A DNA stretch of 64,000 nucleotides from Pseudomonas sp. B21-028 (GCF_024749045.1 NZ_CP087184.1:4278001-4342000), one strand, 5' to 3'. Positions 37,392 through 49,639 are shown, numbered from the stretch's first letter. The notes: generated from the sequence alone by a model not told the origin. Numbers and translations: made by a program.

Positions 37392-37889
37392 ATGAACAGC
37401 ACGCTTATCCAGACAGACCGTTTCGCCCTGAGCGAAACCGAGCGCTCGGCCATCGAGCACGAGCTGCATCACTACGAAGACCCGCGCGCGGCGTCGATCG
37501 AAGCCCTGAAGATCGTCCAGAAGGAACGTGGCTGGGTGCCTGACGGCGCGCTCTACGCCATCGGCGAGATCCTCGGCATCCCGGCGAGCGACGTCGAAGG
37601 CGTCGCCACCTTCTACAGCCAGATCTTCCGTCAGCCCGTCGGCCGCCACATCATTCGCGTCTGCGACAGCATGGTCTGCTACATCGGCGGCCATGAATCC
37701 GTGGTCAGCGAAATCCAGAGCAAGCTGGGCATCGGCCTGGGCCAGACCACCGCCGACGGCCGTTTCACGCTGCTGCCGGTGTGCTGCCTGGGCAACTGCG
37801 ACAAGGCCCCGGCGCTGATGATCGACGACGACACCTTCGGTGACGTTGCACCCGCTGGCGTCGCCAAATTGCTGGAGGGCTACGTATGA
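37392..37889 (+). CDS. nuoE: NADH-quinone oxidoreductase subunit E
   Basis: A 165-residue thioredoxin-fold subunit of the NADH dehydrogenase module with the 2Fe-2S cluster N1a. By alignment to E. coli, ligands are Cys91 and Cys96 (CDSMVC) and Cys132 and Cys136 (CCLGNC). It begins two bases after nuoCD and overlaps nuoF by ATGA, implying fixed stoichiometry with NuoF. Confidence 0.97.
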   Translation: MNSTLIQTDRFALSETERSAIEHELHHYEDPRAASIEALKIVQKERGWVPDGALYAIGEILGIPASDVEGVATFYSQIFRQPVGRHIIRVCDSMVCYIGGHESVVSEIQSKLGIGLGQTTADGRFTLLPVCCLGNCDKAPALMIDDDTFGDVAPAGVAKLLEGYV

Positions 37890-39244
37890 CCCTGACTTCC
37901 TTCGGGCCCGCCAACCGCATCCAGCGTTCGGCCGAAACCCATCCCCTGACCTGGCGCCTGCGTGACGACGGCGAAGCCGTGTGGCTGGACGAGTACCAGG
38001 CCAAGAACGGCTACGCCGCCGCGCGCAAAGCGTTCGCCGACATGGCCCAGGACGACATCGTCCAGACCGTGAAGGACTCCGGTCTCAAGGGTCGCGGCGG
38101 TGCGGGCTTCCCCACCGGCGTGAAGTGGGGCCTGATGCCCAAGGACGAATCCATCGACATCCGCTACCTGCTCTGCAACGCGGATGAAATGGAACCCAAC
38201 ACCTGGAAGGACCGCATGCTGATGGAGCAACTGCCCCATCTGCTGATCGAAGGCATGCTGATCAGCGCCCGTGCGCTGAAAACCTACCGTGGCTACATCT
38301 TCCTGCGCGGCGAATACACCACCGCCGCCAAGCACCTGAACCGTGCCGTGGCAGAAGCCAAGGCTGCAGGCCTCCTGGGCAAGAACATCCTGGGCAGTGG
38401 CTTCGATTTCGAGCTGTTCGTCCACACCGGTGCCGGGCGCTACATCTGCGGTGAAGAAACCGCACTGATCAACTCCCTGGAAGGCCGCCGCGCCAACCCG
38501 CGCTCCAAGCCGCCCTTCCCGGCCGCCGTGGGCGTGTGGGGCAAGCCGACCTGCGTAAACAACGTCGAGACCCTGTGCAACGTGCCGGCGATCATCGCCG
38601 ACGGCGTGGACTGGTACAAATCCCTGGCCCGCGACGGCAGCGAAGACATGGGCACCAAGCTCATGGGCTTCTCCGGCAAGGTCAAGAACCCCGGCCTGTG
38701 GGAACTGCCTTTCGGCGTCACCGGCCGCGAGCTGTTCGAGGACTACGCCGGCGGCATGCGCGACGGCTACAAGCTCAAGTGCTGGCAGCCCGGTGGTGCC
38801 GGTACCGGTTTCCTGTTGCCGGAACACCTGGACGCACAGATGTACGCCGGCGGCATCGCCAAGGTGGGCACCCGGATGGGGACCGGCCTGGCCATGGCGG
38901 TGGACGACAGCGTCAACATGGTGTCGCTGCTGCGCAACATGGAGCAGTTTTTCTCCCGTGAGTCCTGCGGCTTCTGCACCCCTTGCCGCGATGGCCTGCC
39001 CTGGAGCGTCAAGCTGCTGATGGCCATCGAGAACGGCGAAGGCCAGCCCGGCGACATCGAGACCCTGCTGGGTCTGGTGGGTTTCCTCGGCCCAGGCAAG
39101 ACCTTCTGTGCTCACGCACCGGGTGCCGTGGAGCCGTTGGGCAGCGCGATCAAATACTTCCGCTCTGAATTCGAGGCCGGCATCGCGCCCACCCGCGCAG
39201 GCGATCTCAATCAGGTGGTCACGCCGACCATGGTCGGCGCGTAA
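37886..39244 (+). CDS. nuoF: NADH-quinone oxidoreductase subunit F
   Basis: A 452-residue subunit that binds NADH, FMN and the 4Fe-4S cluster N3, the entry point of electrons. The FMN/NADH region is [19 protein letters not shown] with [12 protein letters not shown]; the cluster site is [12 protein letters not shown] plus a later Cys in [10 protein letters not shown]. Length matches E. coli NuoF (445). The 135-base gap to nuoG holds a strong hairpin. Confidence 0.98.
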   Translation: MTLTSFGPANRIQRSAETHPLTWRLRDDGEAVWLDEYQAKNGYAAARKAFADMAQDDIVQTVKDSGLKGRGGAGFPTGVKWGLMPKDESIDIRYLLCNADEMEPNTWKDRMLMEQLPHLLIEGMLISARALKTYRGYIFLRGEYTTAAKHLNRAVAEAKAAGLLGKNILGSGFDFELFVHTGAGRYICGEETALINSLEGRRANPRSKPPFPAAVGVWGKPTCVNNVETLCNVPAIIADGVDWYKSLARDGSEDMGTKLMGFSGKVKNPGLWELPFGVTGRELFEDYAGGMRDGYKLKCWQPGGAGTGFLLPEHLDAQMYAGGIAKVGTRMGTGLAMAVDDSVNMVSLLRNMEQFFSRESCGFCTPCRDGLPWSVKLLMAIENGEGQPGDIETLLGLVGFLGPGKTFCAHAPGAVEPLGSAIKYFRSEFEAGIAPTRAGDLNQVVTPTMVGA

Positions 39245-39251
39245 CACGCTT

Positions 39252-39281
39252 AAAGGCGAAGGGTCCGTGCCCTTCGCCTTT
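39252..39281 (+). promoter_or_regulatory. Strong hairpin between nuoF and nuoG
   Basis: AAAGGCGAAGGG and CCCTTCGCCTTT form a perfect 12-bp stem with loop TCCGTG, starting seven bases after the nuoF stop. Only three T residues end the stem, followed by CG, so it may be a weak terminator, an attenuator or an mRNA-stability element. Confidence 0.7.
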
Positions 39282-39379
39282 CGTCCGATGACGCCTTTGC
39301 AGGCTGTTTGGATTCGGACGAACGACAAGATTCCATTAGCCACGCCCGCTGACACCGGGCCAACGAAGAACTTTGAACC

Positions 39380-42094
39380 ATGGCCACTATCCACGTAGAC
39401 GGCAAAGCGCTCGAAGTCGACGGGGCAGACAACCTGTTACAGGCATGTCTGTCGCTAGGCCTCGACATCCCTTATTTCTGCTGGCATCCCGCGCTTGGTA
39501 GCGTCGGGGCCTGTCGGCAGTGTGCGGTCAAGCAGTACACCGACGAGAACGACACCCGTGGTCGGATCGTCATGTCCTGCATGACCCCCGCCACCGACAA
39601 CACCTGGATCTCCATCGACGATGAAGAATCCAAGGCGTTCCGCGCCAGTGTGGTCGAATGGCTGATGACCAACCACCCGCACGACTGCCCGGTCTGCGAG
39701 GAAGGCGGTCACTGCCACCTGCAAGACATGACGGTGATGACCGGCCACAACGAGCGCCGTTATCGCTTCAAGAAACGCACCCACCAGAACCAGCAACTGG
39801 GCCCGTTCATCTCCCACGAGATGAACCGCTGCATCGCCTGCTACCGTTGCGTGCGTTTCTACAAGGACTACGCCGGCGGCACCGACCTGGGCGTGTTCGG
39901 TGCCCACGACAACGTGTACTTCGGTCGCGTTGAAGACGGCACCCTGGAAAGCGAATTCTCCGGCAACCTCACCGAGGTCTGCCCGACCGGTGTGTTCACC
40001 GACAAGACCCACTCCGAGCGCTACAACCGCAAGTGGGACATGCAGTTCTCGCCAAGCATCTGCCACGGCTGCTCCAGCGGTTGCAATATCAGCCCCGGCG
40101 AGCGCTACGGCGAACTGCGTCGCATCGAGAACCGCTACAACGGTTCGGTGAACCAGTATTTCCTGTGCGACCGCGGCCGCTTCGGCTACGGCTATGTCAA
40201 CCGCACGGACCGTCCACGCCAGCCGCTGCTGGCCGACGGTACCAAGCTGAGCCTGGACGCTGCCCTGGACAAGGCCGCCGAACTGCTGCGCGGCCGCAAC
40301 ATCGTCGGCATCGGTTCGCCACGGGCCAGCCTGGAAAGCAACTACGCACTGCGCGAACTGGTCGGCGCCGAGCACTTCTACAGCGGCATCGAAGCCGCTG
40401 AGCTGGAGCGCATCCGCCTGGTGCTGCAAGTGCTCAAGGACAGCCCGCTGCCCGTGCCGACGATGCGCGACATCGAAGACCACGACGCCGTGTTCGTCCT
40501 CGGCGAAGACCTGACCCAGACCGCCGCACGCATGGCCCTGGCCCTGCGCCAGTCGGTCAAGGGCAAGGCCGAAGACATGGCCGACGCCATGCGCGTCCAG
40601 CCATGGCTCGACGCTGCCGTGAAGAACATCGGCCAGCACGAGCTGAACCCGCTGTTCATCGCCAGCCTGGCCGAAACCAAGCTCGACGACGTCGCCGAGG
40701 AATGCGTCCACGCCGCCCCTGACGACCTGGCGCGCATCGGCTTTGCCGTGGCCCACGCCCTGGACGCCAGCGCCCCGGCCGTCGAAGGCCTGGACAGCGA
40801 AGCGACCGCCCTGGTCCAGCGCATTGCCGACGCCCTGCTGGCCGCCAAGCGTCCGCTGGTGATCGCCGGTACCTCCCTGGGCTCCAAGGCCCTGATCGAG
40901 GCCGCCGCCAACATCGCCAAGGCCCTGAAGCTGCGCGAGAAGAACGGTTCCATCAGCCTGGTCGTGCCGGAAGCCAACAGCCTCGGCCTGGCCATGCTCG
41001 GTGGCGAATCGGTGGATGCCGCCCTGCAAGCCGTGATCGACGGCAGCGCCGACGCCCTCGTGGTGTTGGAGAACGACCTGTACACCCGCACCGACAACGC
41101 CCGTGTGGACGCTGCCCTGAACGCCGCGAAAGTGGTGATCGTCGCCGACCACCAGAAGACCGCCACCAGCGACCGCGCCCATCTGGTGCTGCCGGCGGCG
41201 AGCTTCGCCGAAGGCGACGGTACGCTGGTCAGCCAGGAAGGCCGCGCCCAGCGCTTCTTCCAGGTCTTTGATCCGCAATACCTGGACGCCAGCATCCTGG
41301 TCCACGAAGGCTGGCGCTGGCTGCATGCCCTGCGCGCCACCCTGCTGGACCAGCCGATCGACTGGACGCAACTCGACCACGTCACCGCTGCCTGTGCCTC
41401 GAGCACCGCGCAACTGGCCCGCATTGTCGACGCCGCGCCGTCCGCCTCGTTCCGCATCAAGGGGCTGAAACTGGCCCGCGAACCGCTGCGCTACTCCGGC
41501 CGCACCGCCATGCGCGCGAACATCAACGTTCACGAACCGCGCACCCCGCAGGACACGGACACCGCGTTCGCCTTCTCCATGGAAGGTTACTCGGGCTCCG
41601 CCGAACCGCGCTCGCAAGTGCCATTCGCCTGGTCGCCGGGCTGGAACTCGCCGCAGGCCTGGAACAAGTTCCAGGACGAAGTCGGTGGTCACCTGCGTGC
41701 CGGTGACCCGGGCACCCGCCTGATCGAAAGCCAGGGCGATGGCCTGAGCTGGTTCGCCAGCGTGCCGCGCGCCTTCAACCCGGCACCGGGCACCTGGCAG
41801 GTCGTGCCGTTCCATCACCTGTTTGGCAGCGAAGAGAACTCTTCCAAGGCCGCGCCGGTGCAGGAACGCATTCCGGCCGCCTACGTGGCGCTGGCCAAGT
41901 CCGAAGCCGATCGCCTGGGTGTCAACGACGGCGCCCTGCTGAGCCTGAACGTGGCCGGCCAGACCCTGCGTCTGCCGCTGCGCATCAATGAAGAACTGGG
42001 CGCCGGCCTGGTGGCCCTGCCGGCCGGCCTGGCGGGAATCCCGCCGGCGGTGTTCGGTAAAACCGTCGACGGTCTGCAGGAGGCAGCGCAATGA
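39380..42094 (+). CDS. nuoG: NADH-quinone oxidoreductase subunit G
   Basis: A 904-residue subunit carrying most iron-sulfur clusters. The N-terminal ferredoxin-like domain has [34 protein letters not shown] sequence ([14 protein letters not shown]) and [10 protein letters not shown] follow; then comes the 4Fe-4S site [11 protein letters not shown]. The large C-terminal part is a molybdopterin-oxidoreductase fold without a cofactor. The ATG at 39380 is the first after the inter-operon hairpin. The stop overlaps the nuoH start. Confidence 0.98.
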   Translation: MATIHVDGKALEVDGADNLLQACLSLGLDIPYFCWHPALGSVGACRQCAVKQYTDENDTRGRIVMSCMTPATDNTWISIDDEESKAFRASVVEWLMTNHPHDCPVCEEGGHCHLQDMTVMTGHNERRYRFKKRTHQNQQLGPFISHEMNRCIACYRCVRFYKDYAGGTDLGVFGAHDNVYFGRVEDGTLESEFSGNLTEVCPTGVFTDKTHSERYNRKWDMQFSPSICHGCSSGCNISPGERYGELRRIENRYNGSVNQYFLCDRGRFGYGYVNRTDRPRQPLLADGTKLSLDAALDKAAELLRGRNIVGIGSPRASLESNYALRELVGAEHFYSGIEAAELERIRLVLQVLKDSPLPVPTMRDIEDHDAVFVLGEDLTQTAARMALALRQSVKGKAEDMADAMRVQPWLDAAVKNIGQHELNPLFIASLAETKLDDVAEECVHAAPDDLARIGFAVAHALDASAPAVEGLDSEATALVQRIADALLAAKRPLVIAGTSLGSKALIEAAANIAKALKLREKNGSISLVVPEANSLGLAMLGGESVDAALQAVIDGSADALVVLENDLYTRTDNARVDAALNAAKVVIVADHQKTATSDRAHLVLPAASFAEGDGTLVSQEGRAQRFFQVFDPQYLDASILVHEGWRWLHALRATLLDQPIDWTQLDHVTAACASSTAQLARIVDAAPSASFRIKGLKLAREPLRYSGRTAMRANINVHEPRTPQDTDTAFAFSMEGYSGSAEPRSQVPFAWSPGWNSPQAWNKFQDEVGGHLRAGDPGTRLIESQGDGLSWFASVPRAFNPAPGTWQVVPFHHLFGSEENSSKAAPVQERIPAAYVALAKSEADRLGVNDGALLSLNVAGQTLRLPLRINEELGAGLVALPAGLAGIPPAVFGKTVDGLQEAAQ

Positions 42095-43098
42095 GCTGGT
42101 TCACCCCTGATGTGATCGCTGTGATCCTGACGGTCCTCAAGGCTATCGTGATCCTGCTGGCCGTGGTGGTCACAGGCGCATTGCTGAGCTTTGTCGAACG
42201 TCGCCTGCTGGGCTGGTGGCAGGACCGCTACGGTCCGAACCGCGTCGGCCCGTTCGGCATGTTCCAGATCGCCGCCGACATGATCAAGATGTTCTTCAAG
42301 GAAGACTGGACGCCACCCTTTGTCGACAAGGTGATTTTCACCCTGGCGCCGGTGGTGGCCATGAGCGCCTTGCTGATTGCCTTTGCGATCATCCCGATCA
42401 CCCCGACCTGGGGCGTGGCGGACCTGAACATCGGCCTGCTGTTCTTCTTCGCCATGGCCGGCCTGTCGGTCTACGCGGTGCTGTTCGCCGGCTGGTCGAG
42501 CAACAACAAGTACGCCCTGCTGGGTAGCTTGCGGGCCTCGGCCCAGACCGTGTCCTACGAGGTGTTCATGGGCCTGGCGCTGATGGGCGTGGTGGTCCAG
42601 GTCGGCTCGTTCAACATGCGCGACATCGTCGAGTACCAGGCCCAGAACCTGTGGTTCATCATTCCGCAGTTCTTCGGCTTCTGTACCTTCTTCATCGCTG
42701 GCGTGGCCGTGACCCACCGTCACCCGTTCGACCAGCCGGAAGCGGAACAGGAACTGGCCGACGGTTACCACATCGAATACGCCGGCATGAAATGGGGCAT
42801 GTTCTTCGTGGGCGAGTACATCGGCATCGTCCTGATCTCGGCATTGCTGGTAACGCTGTTCTTCGGCGGCTGGCACGGTCCGTTCGACATCCTGCCGCAA
42901 CTGTCCTTCTTGTGGTTCGCCCTGAAGACCGCGTTCTTCATCATGCTGTTCGTCCTTTTGCGCGCCGCTATCCCGCGCCCGCGCTACGACCAGGTGATGG
43001 ACTTCAGCTGGAAATTCTGCCTGCCACTGACCCTGATCAATTTGCTGGTGACCGCTGCGATCGTGTTGTTGAACACGCCTGCGGCCGCGGTTCAGTGA
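42091..43098 (+). CDS. nuoH: NADH-quinone oxidoreductase subunit H
   Basis: A 335-residue membrane subunit with eight predicted helices that forms the quinone-binding chamber with NuoB and NuoD. Conserved loops include [19 protein letters not shown] and [22 protein letters not shown]. It overlaps nuoG by four bases (ATGA). Length compares well with E. coli (325). Confidence 0.98.
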   Translation: MSWFTPDVIAVILTVLKAIVILLAVVVTGALLSFVERRLLGWWQDRYGPNRVGPFGMFQIAADMIKMFFKEDWTPPFVDKVIFTLAPVVAMSALLIAFAIIPITPTWGVADLNIGLLFFFAMAGLSVYAVLFAGWSSNNKYALLGSLRASAQTVSYEVFMGLALMGVVVQVGSFNMRDIVEYQAQNLWFIIPQFFGFCTFFIAGVAVTHRHPFDQPEAEQELADGYHIEYAGMKWGMFFVGEYIGIVLISALLVTLFFGGWHGPFDILPQLSFLWFALKTAFFIMLFVLLRAAIPRPRYDQVMDFSWKFCLPLTLINLLVTAAIVLLNTPAAAVQ

Positions 43099-43109
43099 GG
43101 ATTTGACCC

Positions 43110-43658
43110 ATGTTCAAATATATTGGCGACATCGTTAAGGGTACCGGTACCCAACTGCGAAGCCTGGTCATGATCTTCGGCCATGGCTTCCGCAAGCGCG
43201 ACACCCTGCAATACCCGGAAGAACCGGTCTACCTGGCACCGCGTTACCGCGGCCGCATCGTCCTGACCCGCGACCCCGACGGCGAGGAGCGCTGCGTAGC
43301 GTGCAACCTGTGCGCCGTGGCCTGCCCGGTGGGCTGCATCTCGCTGCAGAAAGCTGAAACCGAAGACGGTCGCTGGTACCCGGACTTCTTCCGCATCAAC
43401 TTCTCGCGCTGCATTTTCTGCGGCCTCTGCGAGGAAGCATGCCCGACCACCGCGATCCAGCTCACGCCGGATTTCGAAATGGCGGATTTCAAACGTCAGG
43501 ACCTGGTGTACGAGAAAGAAGATCTGCTGATTTCCGGTCCCGGTAAAAACCCTGATTACAACTTCTATCGTGTTGCAGGTATGGCCATTGCCGGTAAGCC
43601 GAAAGGCGCCGCGCAGAACGAAGCCGAACCGATCAACGTGAAGAGCTTGCTGCCTTAA
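43110..43658 (+). CDS. nuoI: NADH-quinone oxidoreductase subunit I
   Basis: A 182-residue ferredoxin-like subunit with two 4Fe-4S clusters (N6a, N6b). The two motifs are [15 protein letters not shown] and [15 protein letters not shown]. It passes electrons from NuoG to NuoB. It starts 11 bases after nuoH and is followed by nuoJ after nine bases. Confidence 0.98.
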   Translation: MFKYIGDIVKGTGTQLRSLVMIFGHGFRKRDTLQYPEEPVYLAPRYRGRIVLTRDPDGEERCVACNLCAVACPVGCISLQKAETEDGRWYPDFFRINFSRCIFCGLCEEACPTTAIQLTPDFEMADFKRQDLVYEKEDLLISGPGKNPDYNFYRVAGMAIAGKPKGAAQNEAEPINVKSLLP

Positions 43659-43667
43659 GGAAGAAAG

Positions 43668-44168
43668 ATGGAATTCGCTTTCTATTTCGCATCGGGTATC
43701 GCGGTGGTGTCCACGCTTCGTGTGGTCACCAACACCAACCCCATACATGCCCTGCTCTACCTGATCATTTCGCTCATCGCCGTGGCCATGACCTTCTTCG
43801 CTCTCGGCGCGCCGTTTGCCGGGGCCCTGGAAGTGATCGCCTACGCCGGCGCCATCATGGTGCTGTTCGTGTTCGTGGTGATGATGCTGAACCTCGGCCC
43901 GGCCTCGGTCCAGCAGGAGCGCAACTGGCTCAAGCCCGGCATCTGGGCAGGACCGGTGATTCTCGCCGCCCTGCTGCTGGGTGAACTGCTGTATGTGCTG
44001 TTCGCTCACCAGAGCGGCCAGGCCATCGGCCACACCACCGTAGGCGCCAAGACCGTGGGCATCAGCCTGTTCGGTCCGTACCTGCTGGTGGTCGAACTCG
44101 CCTCGATGCTGCTGCTTGCCGCAGCCGTCACGGCGTTCCATTTGGGCCGTAACGAGGCGAAGGAGTAA
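43668..44168 (+). CDS. nuoJ: NADH-quinone oxidoreductase subunit J
   Basis: A 166-residue membrane subunit with five predicted helices. The third helix contains the family motif [20 protein letters not shown], whose pi-bulge takes part in coupling quinone reduction to proton pumping. AAGGAAGAA precedes the ATG at 43668. It lies in the standard order between nuoI and nuoK. Confidence 0.97.
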   Translation: MEFAFYFASGIAVVSTLRVVTNTNPIHALLYLIISLIAVAMTFFALGAPFAGALEVIAYAGAIMVLFVFVVMMLNLGPASVQQERNWLKPGIWAGPVILAALLLGELLYVLFAHQSGQAIGHTTVGAKTVGISLFGPYLLVVELASMLLLAAAVTAFHLGRNEAKE

Positions 44169-44172
44169 TCAC

Positions 44173-44481
44173 ATGCCTGCTATCCCTCTCGAACACGGTC
44201 TGGCGGTTGCCGGCATCCTGTTCTGTCTCGGTCTGGTCGGCCTGATGGTCCGCCGCAACATTCTGTTCGTGCTGATGAGCCTGGAGGTCATGATGAATGC
44301 CGCCGCCCTGGCCTTCATCGTCGCGGGCGCTCGCTGGGCGCAGCCCGATGGACAGATCATGTTCATCCTGGTGATCAGCCTGGCAGCCGCCGAGGCCAGT
44401 ATCGGCCTGGCGATCCTGTTGCAGCTGTATCGCCGCTTCCACACGCTCGATATCGACGCTGCCAGTGAGATGCACGGATGA
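44173..44481 (+). CDS. nuoK: NADH-quinone oxidoreductase subunit K
   Basis: A 102-residue three-helix membrane subunit related to MrpC. It carries the conserved membrane glutamates, in [11 protein letters not shown] and [11 protein letters not shown]. Length is the usual one. The ATG at 44173 follows AGGAG within the nuoJ stop region; the gene overlaps nuoL by four bases. Confidence 0.97.
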   Translation: MPAIPLEHGLAVAGILFCLGLVGLMVRRNILFVLMSLEVMMNAAALAFIVAGARWAQPDGQIMFILVISLAAAEASIGLAILLQLYRRFHTLDIDAASEMHG

Positions 44482-46331
44482 ACATGATCTTTCTGACTTT
44501 CGTATTTCCCCTGATCGGTTTTCTGCTGCTGGCGTTCTCCCGTGGACGCTGGTCGGAAAACCTCTCGGCACTGGTTGGCGTCGGCTCCATCGGCCTGTCG
44601 GCGATTGTCGCCGCCTACGTGATCTGGCAGTTCAACGTCGCCCCGCCCGAAGGTGGTCACTACACCCTGGTGCTGTGGCAATGGATGGCGGTGGAAGGCT
44701 TCACGCCGAACTTCGCCCTGTACGTCGACGGCCTGTCGGTCACCATGCTGGGCGTCGTGGTCGGCGTGGGTTTCCTGATCCACCTGTTCGCGTCCTGGTA
44801 CATGCGCGGTGAAGCCGGTTACTCGCGCTTCTTCGCCTACACCAACCTGTTCATCGCCAGCATGCTGTTCCTGGTGCTCGGCGATAACCTGTTGTTCCTG
44901 TACTTCGGCTGGGAAGGCGTGGGCCTGTGCTCGTACCTGTTGATCGGTTTCTACTACAGCAACCGCAACAACGGCAACGCGGCACTCAAGGCGTTCATCG
45001 TCACCCGCATCGGCGACGTGTTCATGGCCATCGGCCTGTTCATCCTGTTCCAGCAACTGGGGACACTGAACATCCAGGAACTGCTGGTCAAGGCACCCGA
45101 GCACTTCAAGGTCGGCGACTTCTGGATCGTCCTGGCGACCCTGATGCTGCTGGGCGGCGCCGTCGGTAAATCCGCGCAACTGCCGCTGCAGACCTGGCTG
45201 GCGGACGCGATGGCCGGCCCTACCCCGGTATCGGCCCTGATCCACGCCGCAACCATGGTGACCGCGGGCGTCTACCTGATCGCCCGTACCCATGGCCTGT
45301 TCGCCCTGGCGCCGGACATCCTGCATCTGGTGGGCATCGTCGGCGGCGTAACCCTGGTACTGGCCGGCTTTGCCGCCCTGGTACAGACCGACATCAAGCG
45401 GATCCTCGCCTACTCGACCATGAGCCAGATCGGCTACATGTTCCTGGCCCTGGGCGTTGGCGCCTGGGAAGGCGCGATCTTCCACCTGATGACCCACGCC
45501 TTCTTCAAGGCCCTGCTGTTCCTGGCCTCCGGTGCGGTGATCGTCGCCTGCCACCACGAGCAGAACATCTTCAAGATGGGCGGCCTGTGGAAGAAACTGC
45601 CGTTGGCCTACGCCAGCTTCATCGTCGGCGGCGCGGCCCTGGCGGCCCTGCCACTGGTCACCGCCGGCTTCTATTCCAAGGACGAGATCCTCTGGGAAGC
45701 GTTCGCCAGCGGTAACCAGGGCCTGCTCTATGCCGGCCTGGTGGGTGCGTTCATGACCTCGCTGTACACCTTCCGCCTGATCTTCATCGCGTTCCATGGT
45801 GAAGCCAAGACCGAAGCCCACGCCGGCCACGGGATTGCCCATTGGCTGCCGCTGTCGGTGCTGATCGTGCTGTCGACGTTCGTAGGCGCCATGATCACCC
45901 CGCCGCTGCACGGTGTGCTGCCGGAGAGCGTCGGCCATGCCGGCGGCGAAGCCAAGCACAGCCTGGAAATCGCCTCCGGTGCCATCGCCCTGGCGGGTAT
46001 CCTGCTGTCCGCCCTGCTGTTCCTGGGCAAGCGTCGCTTCGTGACCGCGATCGCCAACAGCGGCCTCGGCCGTGTCCTTTCGGCCTGGTGGTTCGCTGCC
46101 TGGGGCTTCGACTGGATCTACGACAAACTGTTCGTCAAGCCATACCTTGCGATCAGCCACATTCTGCGCAAAGACCCGCTCGACCAGACCATTGGCCTGA
46201 TCCCGCGCATGGCCAAGGGCGGTCACACTGCCCTGAGCCGTACCGAGACCGGTCAACTGCGTTGGTATGCGGCTTCCATGGCGGCTGGCGCCGTGCTGGT
46301 TATCGGCGCCATCGTGCTGGTAGCGGTCTGA
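44478..46331 (+). CDS. nuoL: NADH-quinone oxidoreductase subunit L
   Basis: A 617-residue antiporter-like proton-pumping subunit at the distal end of the membrane arm. About 15 helices are predicted, plus the C-terminal lateral helix typical of NuoL. Key parts are the glutamate helix [19 protein letters not shown] and the lysine helix [31 protein letters not shown] (in two sections). The length is that of E. coli NuoL (613). Confidence 0.98.
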   Translation: MNMIFLTFVFPLIGFLLLAFSRGRWSENLSALVGVGSIGLSAIVAAYVIWQFNVAPPEGGHYTLVLWQWMAVEGFTPNFALYVDGLSVTMLGVVVGVGFLIHLFASWYMRGEAGYSRFFAYTNLFIASMLFLVLGDNLLFLYFGWEGVGLCSYLLIGFYYSNRNNGNAALKAFIVTRIGDVFMAIGLFILFQQLGTLNIQELLVKAPEHFKVGDFWIVLATLMLLGGAVGKSAQLPLQTWLADAMAGPTPVSALIHAATMVTAGVYLIARTHGLFALAPDILHLVGIVGGVTLVLAGFAALVQTDIKRILAYSTMSQIGYMFLALGVGAWEGAIFHLMTHAFFKALLFLASGAVIVACHHEQNIFKMGGLWKKLPLAYASFIVGGAALAALPLVTAGFYSKDEILWEAFASGNQGLLYAGLVGAFMTSLYTFRLIFIAFHGEAKTEAHAGHGIAHWLPLSVLIVLSTFVGAMITPPLHGVLPESVGHAGGEAKHSLEIASGAIALAGILLSALLFLGKRRFVTAIANSGLGRVLSAWWFAAWGFDWIYDKLFVKPYLAISHILRKDPLDQTIGLIPRMAKGGHTALSRTETGQLRWYAASMAAGAVLVIGAIVLVAV

Positions 46332-46370
46332 TATGAACCTTGCGAACTTGCGAAAGGAAACGAGCCCGTC

Positions 46371-47903
46371 ATGATTCTGCCCTGGCTAATCCTGATCCCC
46401 TTCATCGGCGGCCTGTTGTGCTGGATCGCGGAGCGCTCCAGCTCCACGCTCCCGCGCTGGATTGCGCTGCTGACCATGTCCCTGGAACTCGCGCTCGGCC
46501 TCTGGCTGTGGGCGACCGGCGACTATTCATTCGCCCCGGCCCCTGGCGCCAACCCGACCTGGGCGCTTGAGTTCAAGCACCTCTGGATCGAACGCTTCGG
46601 CATCAGCGTGCACCTGGCCCTCGACGGCCTGTCGCTGCTGATGATCCTGCTGACCGGCCTGCTGGGTATCCTCTCGGTACTCTGCTCCTGGAAAGAGATC
46701 CAGCGTCACGTCGGCTTCTTCCACCTGAACCTGATGTGGATCCTGGGCGGTGTCGTCGGCGTGTTCCTGGCGCTGGACCTGTTCATGTTCTTCTTCTTCT
46801 GGGAAATGATGCTGGTGCCGATGTACTTCCTCATCGCGCTCTGGGGTCACAGCTCTTCGGACGGCAAGAAGACCCGGATCTACGCGGCGACCAAGTTCTT
46901 CATCTTCACCCAGGCTTCCGGCCTGATCATGTTGGTGGCGATCCTTGGCCTGGTGCTGGTCAACTTCAACAACACCGGCGTGATTACCTTCAACTACGCC
47001 GACCTGTTGAAAGTGCAGATGTCGCGCAGCACCGAGTACGTGCTGATGCTGGGCTTCTTCATCGCCTTCGCGGTGAAGCTGCCGGTGGTGCCGTTCCACT
47101 CCTGGCTGCCGGATGCCCACGCCCAGGCGCCGACCGCAGGTTCCGTGGACCTGGCCGGTATCCTGCTGAAAACGGCGGCCTACGGCCTGCTGCGTTTCGC
47201 CCTGCCGCTGTTCCCCAACGCCTCGGCCGAGTTCGCGCCGATTGCGATGACCCTCGGCCTGATCGGGATCTTCTACGGTGCGTTCCTGGCGTTCGCCCAG
47301 ACCGACATCAAGCGCCTGATCGCCTTCTCCAGCGTCTCGCACATGGGCTTCGTGCTGATCGGGATCTACTCCGGCAGCCAGCTCGCCCTGCAAGGCGCGG
47401 TGATCCAGATGCTCGCCCACGGCCTGTCGGCGGCGGCGCTGTTTATCCTCAGCGGCCAGTTGTACGAGCGCCTGCATACCCGGGACATGCGTGAGATGGG
47501 TGGCCTGTGGTCGCGCATCGCCTACCTGCCGGCCATCAGCCTGTTCTTCGCGGCCGCCTCCCTGGGCCTGCCAGGTACCGGCAACTTCGTCGGCGAGTTC
47601 CTGATCCTGATCGGTACCTTCGTCAGCGCGCCGTGGATCATCGCCATCGCCACCTCCGGCCTGGTGTTCGGTTCGGTCTACTCGCTGATCATGATCCACC
47701 GCGCCTACTTCGGCCCGTCAAAGTCGGACGAAGTGCTGCGCGGCATGGACGGTCGCGAACTGATCATGGTGCTGGGCCTGGCGATGCTGCTGGTCTACCT
47801 CGGCGTCTACCCGCAGCCGTTCCTCGACACGTCTGCCGCCACCATGCATGGCGTGCAGCAGTGGCTCGGCACCGCCTTCTCTCAACTCGCTTCGGCCCGG
47901 TAA
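46371..47903 (+). CDS. nuoM: NADH-quinone oxidoreductase subunit M
   Basis: A 510-residue antiporter-like proton-pumping subunit, paralogous to NuoL and NuoN. The glutamate helix [20 protein letters not shown] and the lysine helix [20 protein letters not shown] are clear. AAAGGAAA lies 11 bases before the ATG at 46371. A 13-codon ORF (46333-46374) overlaps the start by ATGA. The 39-base nuoL-nuoM gap is longer than most junctions in the operon. Confidence 0.98.
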   Translation: MILPWLILIPFIGGLLCWIAERSSSTLPRWIALLTMSLELALGLWLWATGDYSFAPAPGANPTWALEFKHLWIERFGISVHLALDGLSLLMILLTGLLGILSVLCSWKEIQRHVGFFHLNLMWILGGVVGVFLALDLFMFFFFWEMMLVPMYFLIALWGHSSSDGKKTRIYAATKFFIFTQASGLIMLVAILGLVLVNFNNTGVITFNYADLLKVQMSRSTEYVLMLGFFIAFAVKLPVVPFHSWLPDAHAQAPTAGSVDLAGILLKTAAYGLLRFALPLFPNASAEFAPIAMTLGLIGIFYGAFLAFAQTDIKRLIAFSSVSHMGFVLIGIYSGSQLALQGAVIQMLAHGLSAAALFILSGQLYERLHTRDMREMGGLWSRIAYLPAISLFFAAASLGLPGTGNFVGEFLILIGTFVSAPWIIAIATSGLVFGSVYSLIMIHRAYFGPSKSDEVLRGMDGRELIMVLGLAMLLVYLGVYPQPFLDTSAATMHGVQQWLGTAFSQLASAR

Positions 47904-47910
47904 GAGCGCT

Positions 47911-49374
47911 ATGGAATTCACGATTCAACACTTTATCGCGCTTGCACCGCTGTTGATCACCAGCGCCACGATCATCGTGGTGATGCTGGCGATCGCCTGG
48001 CGGCGCAATCACTCACAGACCTTCCTGCTGTCGGTGGCGGGGCTGAACCTGGCCTTGCTGTCGATCCTGCCGGCCCTGAAAGTCGCACCGCTGGCGGTCA
48101 CGCCGTTGCTGCAGATCGACAGCTTCGCCTGCCTGTACATGGCGTTGATCCTGGTCGCCACCCTGGCCTGCGTCACCCTCGCCCACGCCTACCTCGGCGA
48201 CGGCGGTTCGGGTTACCCGGGCAACCGCGAAGAACTGTACCTGCTGATCCTGATGGCCGCCGCCGGTGGCCTGGTCCTGGTCAGCGCGCAGCACCTGGCC
48301 AGCCTGTTCATCGGCCTGGAGCTGCTGTCGGTGCCGGTCTACGGCCTGGTGGCCTACGCCTTCTTCAACAAGCGCTCCCTGGAAGCCGGCATCAAGTACA
48401 TGGTGCTGTCGGCCGCCGGTTCGGCGTTCCTGTTGTTCGGCATGGCGCTGCTCTACGCGGAAGCCGGTACCCTGAGCTTCGTCGGCATCGGCCAGGCTCT
48501 GGCGGCCACCGGCCTGCCTAGCCCGATCGCACAACTGGGCCTGGGCATGATGCTGATCGGCCTGGCGTTCAAACTGTCGCTGGTACCATTCCACCTCTGG
48601 ACCCCGGACGTCTACGAAGGCGCCCCGGCGCCGGTGGCGGCGTTCCTGGCCACCGCTTCGAAAGTGGCGGTGTTCGCGGTGATGGTGCGTCTGTTCCAGA
48701 TCTCGCCAGTGGCCAGCAGCGGTGTGCTGAGCAACGTGCTGACCATCATCGCCATCGTGTCGATCCTGTTCGGTAACCTGCTGGCACTGACCCAGAGCAA
48801 CCTCAAGCGTCTGCTGGGTTACTCGTCCATCGCCCACTTCGGTTACCTGCTGATCGCCCTGATCGCCAGCAAGGGCCTGGCGGTGGAAGCCATCGGCGTG
48901 TACCTGGTCACCTACGTGATCACCAGCCTCGGCGCCTTCGGCGTGATCACCCTGATGTCCTCGCCGTACAACGGCCGCGACGCCGACGCCCTGTACGAAT
49001 ACCGCGGCCTGTTCTGGCGCCGTCCGTACCTGACCGCCGTGCTGACCGTGATGATGCTGTCCCTGGCCGGCATCCCGCTGACCGCCGGCTTCATCGGCAA
49101 GTTCTACATCGTCGCCACCGGCGTCGAGGCTCACCAATGGTGGCTGGTCGGCTCCCTGGTGCTGGGCAGTGCCATCGGCGTGTTCTACTACCTGCGCGTC
49201 ATGGTCACCCTGTACCTGATGGAACCCAACCTGCGTCGCCACGACGCCGAGTTGCACTGGGAACAGAAAGCGGGCGGCGTGATGCTGCTGGCCATCGCCA
49301 TCCTGGCGTTCTTCCTCGGTGTGTACCCACAGCCGTTGCTGACCCTGGTCCAGCAGGCGGGCCTGACAGGCTGA
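47911..49374 (+). CDS. nuoN: NADH-quinone oxidoreductase subunit N
   Basis: A 487-residue antiporter-like subunit, the third pumping unit and last nuo gene. Glutamate helix [19 protein letters not shown] and lysine helix [23 protein letters not shown] are present. The ATG at 47911 gives [14 protein letters not shown]; the longer in-frame reading starts inside nuoM. A strong terminator follows after about 20 bases. Confidence 0.98.
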   Translation: MEFTIQHFIALAPLLITSATIIVVMLAIAWRRNHSQTFLLSVAGLNLALLSILPALKVAPLAVTPLLQIDSFACLYMALILVATLACVTLAHAYLGDGGSGYPGNREELYLLILMAAAGGLVLVSAQHLASLFIGLELLSVPVYGLVAYAFFNKRSLEAGIKYMVLSAAGSAFLLFGMALLYAEAGTLSFVGIGQALAATGLPSPIAQLGLGMMLIGLAFKLSLVPFHLWTPDVYEGAPAPVAAFLATASKVAVFAVMVRLFQISPVASSGVLSNVLTIIAIVSILFGNLLALTQSNLKRLLGYSSIAHFGYLLIALIASKGLAVEAIGVYLVTYVITSLGAFGVITLMSSPYNGRDADALYEYRGLFWRRPYLTAVLTVMMLSLAGIPLTAGFIGKFYIVATGVEAHQWWLVGSLVLGSAIGVFYYLRVMVTLYLMEPNLRRHDAELHWEQKAGGVMLLAIAILAFFLGVYPQPLLTLVQQAGLTG

Positions 49375-49396
49375 TTGCCTGAGCCCCGGCGCTATG

Positions 49397-49429
49397 AAAA
49401 AACCCGTATCGCGAGATGCGGGTTTTTTT
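49397..49429 (+). terminator. Intrinsic terminator of the nuo operon
   Basis: AAAAAACCCGTATC GCGA GATGCGGGTTTTTTT: an 11-bp stem with one G-T pair and a seven-T tail, 22 bases past the nuoN stop. Confidence 0.95.
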
Positions 49430-49462
49430 ATGGCTGTGTTTCCCAGGAAGTAACCGGAAATC

Positions 49463-49624
49463 TTGTGGCGAGGGGATTTATCGAAACGTCGCACCGCCCC
49501 GCTGGGCTGCGAAGCAGCCCCTCCAACTGTGACGCGGTGTGTCAGTTCAATTGAGTAAGCAGCATGGGGGCCGCTTCGCGCCCCAGCGGGGCGGTGCGAC
49601 GTTTCGCTAAATCCCCTCGCCACA
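49463..49624. repeat. Composite long inverted repeat, family B with inserted arm
   Basis: Family B outer arms (TTGTGGCGAGGGGATTTA) and inner arms (CCCCGCTGGGCTGCG) are separated on both sides by an additional paired segment CGAAACGTCGCACCGC of about 16 bases. The whole forms an inverted repeat of about 162 bases. Confidence 0.85.
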
Positions 49625-49639
49625 GGGGCATAGTGTTCC

